Assembly (NCBI GenBank): GCA_965202895.1 | Contig: OZ241901.1 | Coordinates: forward strand, 2,232,001-2,296,000 | Reading direction: 5' to 3' | Length of the DNA: 64,000 nt | From: JAJDXW01 sp965202895 | GTDB lineage: Bacteria; Pseudomonadota; Gammaproteobacteria; HK1 | Part shown: positions 51,171 through 58,139 of the stretch, piece by piece | How positions within the stretch are numbered: the first letter of the stretch is position 1 | Layout: every line of letters begins with the position of its first letter | The notes under the pieces: model-generated | The model's input: the letters and a program-made list of their open reading frames with translations, nothing else | Told to the model about the DNA's origin: nothing | Databases searched by the model: none | Position numbers and translations under genes: made by a program

Positions 51171-52684
51171 TGAAGGACGACAAGAATGCCTGGACCAAAC
51201 GCCATTCCCGCGTCGTCGACCAGCGGGGCCATCGGTTGCCGCCGGCGTGGGCCCCATCCCCGACACGGCGTGCGCCGCAATCCGAGAGCGGTCGAACCGT
51301 TTACGTTTCGGGGCGGAACCGCGAACTCGCGAGCCGGGTGATCTCGATGCTTGCCGGCGCGAAGGAGAAGATCGTGCTGTCGAGTTTTCTCCTCGCCGAT
51401 CGTGACGTCGAAGACGCAATCCTCAACGCCGCTGAGCGCAGGGTACGCGTCTACATCCTGCTGGCGTCGGAAGCGCGGCTCGACATCGAGGACACCGATG
51501 GCGAGTTCGAGAAAGCCATGTACGATCAGCATCGGGGGATGCTGAACCGCATCGGCGGTCATGCCCTTTTCCGTTCGGCGCCACACTTCCACGCGAAGTT
51601 CGTTCTGGCCGATCCGGGCGGGAGCGATGGCGTCGGCCTCCTGCTCACGGCGAACCTCACCAAGGAAGCACTCGAACGTAACGAAGAACTGGCGGTGGAA
51701 TTGACGCAGGAGGAAGTGGAGGAGGTGTTTGCGCTCGCGCGCTGGGCGTTCTGGGAATACGCCGAGCATGAGCTTATCGATCCGGAGGACCGCTTCCGAT
51801 CGGTCAAGCCTGTCGGTGTCGTGGAGCACCCGGCGTCTTCGCCCCATGTCCCAGCGACCACCTCCGAATCCCAGGAATTGCGCACCGATGCTGCCCGTCT
51901 CATCGAGAGCGCCGCCAAGGAGATCGCCGTAGCCAGCTTCGGATGGGACAAAGACCACGAGATCCTCGAGTTTCTGTGCGTCCGCGCCAGCGAGGGCCTC
52001 GACGTGACGGTGCTCGCGCGTGCACGGGCAAGCCAGATGCCCGCGCTTCTCGCTCTCGCCGAATCAGGAGCACGAGTCCTCGGTTTCAAATGGCTTCACG
52101 CCAAAGCACTGTGCGCCGACGGCGCCAAAGCGCTCGTCATGTCGGCTAACCTGCAAGCCGAAGGGCTCGACCGTGGATTCGAATTGGGCGTCCGGCTGAA
52201 TGACGATCGCGCTGAAGAGGTCAACGGCCGACTCGATGAATGGACCAAGGCGGCGCGTTGGGAACTCCTTGCGTCCCCGACGTTGGGTGATATCCAGGGC
52301 AAGGCCTTGGTATGGCGAGACAACCGGCTCGACGAGATGACTGTCGAGACCGAACACCGCATCGATCTCGGGCTGGTCACGGCGGAATCCGTGGATGCCT
52401 TGGATGACACCACGCCTTCGATCCCGTCGCCCGAGGGTGAATTGCCCGAATCGGCGCATGAGATCGTATACGAATGGACGGCGCGGGCGCCCGTTCTTGC
52501 TGCGAATGCAAAGCCGGTATTACGGCCCGCTGAAGGGGACGAAAAACCCACTGCCTACGATCCCCCGGTATTCGTTGAACCGGGCGGCCGGCGTGTCGTA
52601 GCGGTCACCTCCGAACAGCAGTTACCCAAGGCCCGGCAGGTGGCCGACAGCACGGCGGCCGAGGCGATCGTAGTCCAGGATTGA
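51170..52684 (+). CDS. Phospholipase-D-family nuclease-like protein with two HKD motifs
   Basis: A 504-residue protein with both HKD sites: HAKFVLAD from residue 141, followed by LLLTANLT, and HAKALCAD from 310, followed by ALVMSANL. Each lobe is preceded by a strand (KEKIVLSSFLLADRDVEDAI and KEIAVASFGWDKDHEILEFL). The last ~130 residues form an uncharacterised acidic region. PLD-type proteins of this kind cut nucleic acids in DISARM (DrmC) and Mokosh defence systems. The start overlaps the stop of the small gene (TGATG), placing it in the helicase operon. It is intact but may have lost its promoter to the two IS elements. Confidence 0.85.
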   Translation: MKDDKNAWTKRHSRVVDQRGHRLPPAWAPSPTRRAPQSESGRTVYVSGRNRELASRVISMLAGAKEKIVLSSFLLADRDVEDAILNAAERRVRVYILLASEARLDIEDTDGEFEKAMYDQHRGMLNRIGGHALFRSAPHFHAKFVLADPGGSDGVGLLLTANLTKEALERNEELAVELTQEEVEEVFALARWAFWEYAEHELIDPEDRFRSVKPVGVVEHPASSPHVPATTSESQELRTDAARLIESAAKEIAVASFGWDKDHEILEFLCVRASEGLDVTVLARARASQMPALLALAESGARVLGFKWLHAKALCADGAKALVMSANLQAEGLDRGFELGVRLNDDRAEEVNGRLDEWTKAARWELLASPTLGDIQGKALVWRDNRLDEMTVETEHRIDLGLVTAESVDALDDTTPSIPSPEGELPESAHEIVYEWTARAPVLAANAKPVLRPAEGDEKPTAYDPPVFVEPGGRRVVAVTSEQQLPKARQVADSTAAEAIVVQD

Positions 52685-52719
52685 ATGAATGGGCAGGGTC
52701 CGGGCTGCGCCGGGCGGGA

Positions 52720-53110
52720 TCATGGGTTCTCGCGCTCCGTCGCCTCGCACGCGGCCAGCTCCCAGCCGTCGAACACCACCGCCAGGCCGACGTGCCGTGA
52801 CGAGGGCGCGCGCCGCCGCAACCCCTCGTCCGCCAGATAGTCCGCAAGCTGCTCCCGGCCCCCGCATCGCGTCCGCGATGACGGATTCGTCCACCCGCTC
52901 GCTCCGCTTCAGGTACTTGACCTCGACGACACAGCCGTAGCCGATGTCCGGGTACTGCGCCACGAGGGGCTCGAGATAGAGGTCCGCGTACCCCTTGTTC
53001 AGCTCCCGCTCCGTGTGGATGAGGAACCGATCCACCACGCTGAAATGCGCGGCCAGGAACGCCTGTACCACCTTCTCCCCGTCCGTCCGAGGGTCGACCT
53101 CCCGTCCCGA
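52720..53110 (-). pseudogene. C-terminal PD-(D/E)xK (PDDEXK_9-type) nuclease fragment, frameshifted
   Basis: DGEKVVQAFLAAHFSVVDRF, HTERELNKGYADLYLEPL and CVVEVKYLKRSERVDESV match the nuclease tail found on AAA-ATPase-like proteins, with GYAD and EVK as catalytic parts. After DAMR near 52.86 kb the expected continuation EQLADYLADEGLRRRAPSSR, HVGLAVVFDGWELAACEATE is in another frame, so one frameshift is present. The AAA-ATPase N-terminal part is absent. It is a relic converging on the PLD gene. Confidence 0.7.
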
Positions 53111-53243
53111 TGCCGGCGCCGGCCCAGATCCTGGCCGCACCGCACCTTCGTGCTGTGCAGTGCGAGAGGCCCCGACCCGTCGGCCTGGCTGCTTGCCGCC
53201 GACAAGGGGTGCCGGGTCGGGTGACCCGGCCAAGGCTCCGCGG

Positions 53244-54263
53244 CTAGCCCGAAGCGCCCCGGCCCGGCGGGCCGGCCCGGCTCGACCAGACCGCCATCGC
53301 GATCTCGAAGGAGCGGACCCGCGCCTCGTGGTCGAAGATCTGGGACGAGAGCATGAGCTCGTCCACCCCGGTCCGGTCCACGAACTCCTCCATCCGGCGG
53401 AGCACGGTGGCGGGGGAGCCCACCGCCGAGCAGGCGCCCTGCTCGTCCAGCATCCGCCGCTCCCCCGGAGACAGCCCGTCCTCGAATGCATCGTCCGGCG
53501 GCGGGAGGGGGCGTGGCCGGCCCCGCCGGAGCCACAGGGTGGACTTCCGGGCGGACGTCCGAAGCCGGCGGGCCTCCTCGTCGGTCTCCGCCGCGAACAC
53601 GTTGAACCCGGCCATCGTGCAGGGCTCCGAGAGCTGCCCGGAGGGGCGGAACGAGCGGCGGTAGGTGTCGAGGGCGGGAAGCAGGGCAGCCGGCGCGAAG
53701 TGCGATGCGAAGGCGTAGGGCAGCCCCAGGACCGCGGCGAGCTCCGCCCCGTAGAGGCTCGAACCCAGGATCCAGATGGGAACGTTCTGGCCGCGGCCCG
53801 GAATGGCTTGGACGGGCTCTTCCTCGCGCGGCTCCCCGAGGTAGCCCTGGAGCTCGACCACGTCCCGCGGGAAGTCGTCCGGGTCTCCGTGCAGGTTCCG
53901 GCGCAGGGCGAACGCCGTCCGCTGGTCCGTGCCGGGGGCGCGCCCGAGGCCGAGGTCGATGCGCCCCGGATGGAGCGCATCGAGGGTGCCGAACTGCTCC
54001 GCGATGACGAGGGGCGCGTGGTTCGGAAGCATGATCCCGCCCGCGCCCACCCGGATGGTGGAGGTCCCGCCCGCGATGTGGCCGATGACGACGGCGGTCG
54101 CCGCGCTCGCGATCCCGGGAATGTTGTGATGCTCGGCGACCCAGTACCGGCGGTACCCGAGCGCCTCCGCGCGCCGCGCGAGGTCGAGGGTGTTGCGCAT
54201 GGACCGGGCCGGGCTGCCGCCCTCGGTGATGGGCGAGAGGTCGAGGACGGAGAGCGCGGTCAC
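53244..54263 (-). CDS. Luciferase-like (LLM-class) flavin-dependent oxidoreductase
   Basis: A 339-residue TIM-barrel flavoenzyme. ALSVLDLSPITEGGSPARSM, ALGYRRYWVAEHHNIPGIAS, VGAGGIMLPNHAPLVIAEQF and GRIDLGLGRAPGTD are hallmarks of the bacterial-luciferase-like group with the MsnO8-type N-terminus. It oxidises an unknown substrate with FMNH2 and oxygen. The GTG of VTALSVLDLSP was chosen; upstream residues are low-complexity. The 208-base gap upstream shows no gene. Confidence 0.9.
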   Translation of the reverse strand: MTALSVLDLSPITEGGSPARSMRNTLDLARRAEALGYRRYWVAEHHNIPGIASAATAVVIGHIAGGTSTIRVGAGGIMLPNHAPLVIAEQFGTLDALHPGRIDLGLGRAPGTDQRTAFALRRNLHGDPDDFPRDVVELQGYLGEPREEEPVQAIPGRGQNVPIWILGSSLYGAELAAVLGLPYAFASHFAPAALLPALDTYRRSFRPSGQLSEPCTMAGFNVFAAETDEEARRLRTSARKSTLWLRRGRPRPLPPPDDAFEDGLSPGERRMLDEQGACSAVGSPATVLRRMEEFVDRTGVDELMLSSQIFDHEARVRSFEIAMAVWSSRAGPPGRGASG

Positions 54264-54471
54264 GGCCGGCGCGAAGCGGCTCGGGCCAGGGGACGGCCGC
54301 GGCCGCATCGGCGGGGCGGAGCGGCGCCGGTCCCCTTCCGCCGTGCCGCCGGGAGGCCCGCGCCCCGCGCGGATGCGCGGCGGGCGGCGCAACGGGTCCC
54401 GCGGCCCGGCTCTTCCCGGCCGGCCGCCGTGGAACGCGCACCTCGCCTTCGCCAGGGCCGCGGAAGGCCCT

Positions 54472-54939
54472 TCAGCTTTCCTCGAGCCAGCGGACCAGCG
54501 CCTTCGCGGGGTCGCCGATCTCCTCCACCCGGGTGTAGTAGTGGCCGCGCCAACCCTGCTCGGGGAGCCCGGCGAACAGCATGAGGTTGAGGGGATAGTC
54601 CCCGGAATCGGTGCAGCGGCGGAAGTCGTCGCGGAAGAGGAAGATCCCCTTCCCGAGCGCGGTCGCCATGCCGAGCTCGACCATGACCCCCTCGTCCGGC
54701 GGGGTCCCGTTGACGACCGCGAAGATGCCGTCCGCCTCCCGCACGTCGCGCGCGTCGGCCTGGGCCACCCGCCACGCCCATCCGGGCTCTTCCATGCCGC
54801 TCTGGTTGTTGCGCGCGAAGGGCTCCCAGACCTCCGCCCCCAGCGTCTCGAGACGCTCCACGAGCTCCGGCAGCAGTCGCTCGCGCTGCTGGGCCGAGAA
54901 TCCGTAGGGATTGGCGAGGTACAGGGTCTTTCGGGGCAT
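54472..54939 (-). CDS. Nucleoside 2-deoxyribosyltransferase family protein
   Basis: A 155-residue Rossmann-like protein. TLYLANPYGFSAQQRERLLP opens it, DARDVREADGIFAVVNGTPP and DEGVMVELGMATALGKGIFL carry the Asp and the catalytic Glu region, and FRDDFRRCTDSGDYPLNLML follows. Members exchange bases between deoxynucleosides or hydrolyse N-glycosidic bonds. It could act in nucleotide salvage. It is on the same strand as the selenoprotein gene but not coupled to it. Confidence 0.85.
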   Translation of the reverse strand: MPRKTLYLANPYGFSAQQRERLLPELVERLETLGAEVWEPFARNNQSGMEEPGWAWRVAQADARDVREADGIFAVVNGTPPDEGVMVELGMATALGKGIFLFRDDFRRCTDSGDYPLNLMLFAGLPEQGWRGHYYTRVEEIGDPAKALVRWLEES

Positions 54940-55032
54940 GTGGGGTCACCGGCGGCGGGACGGGCGGCGGGAAGACGCGACGGCCGAGGGCGCCGCCGGG
55001 GCTGGCGCCGCCCCCGCCGTCCGGCGGGCTCC

Positions 55033-56055
55033 TCAGCGCGACACCTCCCGGGCCCGCGCCTTCTCCGCCTCGAAGGCGGAGCGCCGCGAGGCGCGCTCGG
55101 AGGGCGGTATGCGGCTCGAGTCGCAGAAATCGGCCTTCCACCCCGGATCCCCTCCCCACACGAGGGGCGACTGGACGGTGGTGCGCGGCGCGCGGGCCGA
55201 TTCGAGCAGGTCGAGGGCGAGGCCGACGGTGATGCGCTGCGAGTCCTCGTCGAAGGGACGGCCCGCCGCGTTGCCGAGGGGAAAGTCGCTGAACAGGAAG
55301 CGGGGCACGCCGCAGTGCTCGACGACGTCCCGGGCGCAACCGAGCACCACGGTCGCGATGCCTTGCTCCTCGAGGCGCCGGGCGGCCAGGCTCACGGACT
55401 GGTGGCACACCGGTCAGTTGGCGACCAGGATGGCGGCGTCCGCCTCGTCCGCGTGCACGCGCCTGAGCAGGGCCGGGCAGTCCTGGTCGAGGGTGGTGCG
55501 CCGGCTCCGGTTCGTCGGAAGGCCGTGGAAGCGGGGGGCGACCCCGCCGATGCGGCCGGCCGCCGCCGCTTCGTGCAGGCGGGGGAGCGGGAACCACGTC
55601 CGCGGGTCCTCCGCCGTGGTATGGGTGCGATCGTAGCTCAGGTGGGAGATCCGGACGTCCGGCGCATCCTCCGGGCCGGCGGGCGCCGAGTAGACCTCGA
55701 AGAACTTCGCCGCGCCGTTGTACGGCGCGCCCGGACCCTGGTCGCCGAGCTCCGGCCGGCAGGGCGCGGCGGTGGTCACGAGGGCGACCGTCGATTCTTC
55801 TAGCGGCCGGCGGAGCGGGGTGAACGGCACGTCCCGGTAGTGCGCCCAGCGGTAGGGGCTCTCGTATCCGAGCGCGAGATAGTACGCACGGGTGCGCTGC
55901 ATGTAGGGGATCGGCGGCCCCGCCCCCTCCGCGGGCTCCGCCGCGCGCGCCCGCCGTCCGGCGCCGGACGCGCCCGCCGCCGGGGATGGCGGCCCTCCCC
56001 GGGTCGGCCCCGGGGAAGAGGGGGCGGGATCGGCGGCGGGGGATCCGGCGGTCAC
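55033..56055 (-). CDS. GrdB-family (glycine/sarcosine/betaine/D-proline reductase-like) selenoprotein
   Basis: One frame spans both sides of an in-frame TGA. Upstream: IPYMQRTRAYYLALGYESPY, VALVTTAAPCRPE and a stretch ending DEADAAILVAN. Downstream: PVCHQSVSLAARRLEEQGIA, VPRFLFSDFPLGNAAGRPFD and RTTVQSPLVWGGDPGW. Homologs I recall have Cys at the TGA position (NCPVCHQ), so TGA replaces the first Cys of a CxxC and would give UxxC. Both halves keep family sequence with no other stops, which argues against decay. It probably reduces a C-N or related bond. The start is uncertain (GTG at 56055 chosen; residues before IPYMQRT are low-complexity). SelA/SelB/tRNA-Sec genes are not in the window. Confidence 0.8.
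55386..55402 (-). promoter_or_regulatory. Weak SECIS-like hairpin candidate after the UGA
   Basis: On the coding strand CCAG-TCCGTGAGC-CTGG starts 12 bases after the UGA with a GU inside the loop. The stem is only four pairs and an alternative small hairpin (GGTG-TGC-CACC) competes, so this is a suggestion only. Confidence 0.25.
55414..55416 (-). other. In-frame UGA, predicted selenocysteine codon
   Basis: The codon context reads GTC-GCC-AAC-TGA-CCG-GTG-TGC, giving VAN-U-PVC. Sec takes the place of the Cys in a redox CxxC-like pair. Confidence 0.75.
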
Positions 56056-56084
56056 GGCTCGGCTCGGGGCGGGAGAGCGTCCGG

Positions 56085-56267
56085 TCACCGGCCTGCTTCC
56101 TCTCGCCGGCCGGTCACCGAGTCGCGCAACCCTTCGAGCAGCCCTTCGACCCGCACCATGCGTTCGCGAAGCTCGGCTTCGACCCGCCGCACGCCGCGCG
56201 ACAGGTTCCACACGAAGCCGGCGAGCCCTGTCCCGACGATCGCGATCAGCTCGTTACTGAAGTGCAT
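56085..56267 (-). CDS. Small single-span membrane protein with coiled coil
   Basis: A 60-residue protein: a short N-terminus, one membrane segment (ELIAIVGTGLAGFVWNL), then a charged heptad-like helix RRVEAELRERMVRVEGLLEG. Proteins of this layout (short hydrophobic segment plus repeating RxExR helix) are common but uncharacterised. The ATG of MHFSNELIA was chosen over an upstream frame extension. It lies just upstream of the selenoprotein frame on the same strand. Confidence 0.6.
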   Translation of the reverse strand: MHFSNELIAIVGTGLAGFVWNLSRGVRRVEAELRERMVRVEGLLEGLRDSVTGRREEAGR

Positions 56268-56459
56268 CCCGATGTCCCCGCATCCCTTCGGATCGCCTCC
56301 GAGGAGGCTCCTGCGGACGAGTATACCAACCACGACCCGGCCTGGTGGCCGGCGGCGAGGCCTCCGGATGCTCCGGCCCGGCGCCGGACGTTCGGAGCCG
56401 GAAGCGTGGGTTACCCTGTCGGGCCGGGTTTTCAGGCGGATGAGGAGGGCCAGGAACCG

Positions 56460-57215
56460 ATGGACCTATTCGATCTCTCCGGGCGGGTCGCGATCGTAAC
56501 CGGCGGCAACGGCGGCATCGGGCTCGGCATGGCGCGCGGACTCTCCCGGGCGGGAGCCGCCGTCGCGGTGGTCGGACGCAACCGGGAGAAGTCCCGCGAG
56601 GCTGCGTCGAGCCTCGGCGAGCGCGCCTTCGCGGTCGAGGCGGACGTGACCCGGGCCTCCGACGTTCGAGCGATGGTCGCGGAGGTGGCAGGCCGGGCGG
56701 GCCGCATCGACGTCCTCGTCAACAACGCCGGAACCAACGTCCGAAAGCGCCCCGAGGAGCTGGACGAGTCCGAGTGGCGCACGGTGCTCGACACCAACCT
56801 GACGAGCGCATTCCTCTGCAGCCGGGCCTGCCACCCCCACATGCAGGCGGCGGGAGGCGGCAAGATCCTCAACAACGGCTCGATGATGTCGCTGTTCGCG
56901 ACCCCCTGGTCGCCCGCCTACGCGGCGAGCAAGGGCGGGATGGTCCAGCTCACGAAGTCGCTCGCCACCGCCTGGGCGGCGGACGGCATCCAGGTGAACT
57001 GCTTCCTGCCGGGGTGGATCGACACCGACCTCACCCGGCGCGCACGTGAGCAGGTCCCGGAGCTGCACGGGCGCGTGCTGGCCCGCACCCCGGCCGGCCG
57101 GTGGGGAGACATCGACGAGTTCCAGGGCATCGCGGTGTTTCTCGCGAGCCCGGCGTCGGACTTCGTCACCGGGGCGGTGATCACGGTCGACGGCGGCTTC
57201 TCGGCCTCCGGCTGA
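56460..57215 (+). CDS. Short-chain dehydrogenase/reductase
   Basis: A classical 251-residue SDR. VAIVTGGNGGIGLGMARGLS binds the cofactor, VLVNNAGTNVRK is the NNAG motif, and the Ser-Tyr-Lys triad is in NNGSMMSLFATPWSPAYAAS followed by KGG. The end FVTGAVITVDGGFSASG is typical. The substrate is unknown. The stop overlaps the ATG of the Nudix gene (TGATG), so the two are translated together. Confidence 0.94.
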   Translation: MDLFDLSGRVAIVTGGNGGIGLGMARGLSRAGAAVAVVGRNREKSREAASSLGERAFAVEADVTRASDVRAMVAEVAGRAGRIDVLVNNAGTNVRKRPEELDESEWRTVLDTNLTSAFLCSRACHPHMQAAGGGKILNNGSMMSLFATPWSPAYAASKGGMVQLTKSLATAWAADGIQVNCFLPGWIDTDLTRRAREQVPELHGRVLARTPAGRWGDIDEFQGIAVFLASPASDFVTGAVITVDGGFSASG

Positions 57216-57727
57216 TGCCGCGCGAGTTCTCGTTCTGCCCGAAGTGCGGGGCGGGACTCGGCCGGCGCGCCATCCACGGCCTCGACCGGCTCGTCTGCCC
57301 GGACTGCGCCTTCGTCTTCTGGCAGAACCCCGCGGTCGGGGTCGCGGTGATCCTGATCGACGACGCGGGGCGCGTGCTCCTCGGGCGGCGTTCGCGGGGA
57401 GCGTACCGCGGCGCATGGTGCATCCCCTGCGGCTACGTCGAGTACGACGAGGACGTGCGCGATGCGGCGCGGCGCGAGTTCCGGGAGGAGACGGGCATCG
57501 AGGTCGCGCTCGGCGAGGTCTTCGCCGTGCATTCGAACTTCCACGACCCGGCGATGCACACGGTCGGGGTCTGGTTCCGGGGCGAGGCGGCGGGCGGGTC
57601 GCCGCGGGCCGGCGACGACCTCGACCGGGTGGGGTTCTTCGCCCTCGACGGGTTGCCCGCGGCCATGGCCTTTCCCACCGACCGCATCGTGCTCGCCGAC
57701 CTCCGGCGGGCCGCGCCGGCCGGGTGA
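57215..57727 (+). CDS. Nudix hydrolase with N-terminal zinc ribbon
   Basis: A 170-residue protein. FCPKCG and VCPDC near the N-terminus form a zinc ribbon of the NudC/YfcD type. The Nudix box is complete: GYVEYDEDVRDAARREFREE followed by TGI. It hydrolyses a nucleoside diphosphate derivative such as NADH or ADP-ribose. It is translationally coupled to the SDR, whose NAD(P)-linked chemistry could be relevant. Confidence 0.93.
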   Translation: MPREFSFCPKCGAGLGRRAIHGLDRLVCPDCAFVFWQNPAVGVAVILIDDAGRVLLGRRSRGAYRGAWCIPCGYVEYDEDVRDAARREFREETGIEVALGEVFAVHSNFHDPAMHTVGVWFRGEAAGGSPRAGDDLDRVGFFALDGLPAAMAFPTDRIVLADLRRAAPAG

Positions 57728-58139
57728 CCGAAACGGGGCAGGTCCGGTCTCCGGCGCATGGACGCCCCCGAACGAGCGCTCTTGTACGACGGCCGCTACG
57801 CTGCTTCGTGCGCGGCAACGTCGTGCGGCGGGGTCGCGACCCGTCACCGTGGGTGGGGCGGTTGCAGGAGGCGGCCTGCTACATTGCGGCCGGAGCGGCG
57901 GCCGGGCGGGAGGCGCCAATCGGGGTCTGCCGGGGGTGTCTCTCCGGGACGGGAACGGGGGGCCTCGAGCGCCCGCCGGCGTCCCCGGTCGAGGGCAGCG
58001 GCCGGGCTCTTCCCGGACGGGGGTGCGTCCGGACGTGCCGGCGCCGTATCGAACCCGCCCGCGGAGCCCCGGCAGCGGCCGGGTGCCCCGTGGGGCTCCG
58101 GTTCGGGTATTGGAATCAAATCGGAACGAACCGTTGGAT
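57728..58139. other. Gap upstream of hyuA
   Basis: No gene, RNA or convincing promoter was found. The last 50 bases before hyuA are less GC-rich (GTATTGGAATCAAATCGGAA) and may include the transcription start. Confidence 0.45.

Noticed and set aside
46064..52684. A standard DISARM locus
   Set aside because: DISARM has a PLD protein (DrmC) but also DrmA/DrmB with DUF1998 and a methylase; none of these is present next to the Upf1-like helicase.
55414..56211. Treating the GrdB-like gene as a pseudogene cut by a stop codon
   Set aside because: The only stop is TGA at a redox-Cys column, followed by a conserved xxC and a full family C-terminus in the same frame; selenocysteine explains it better.
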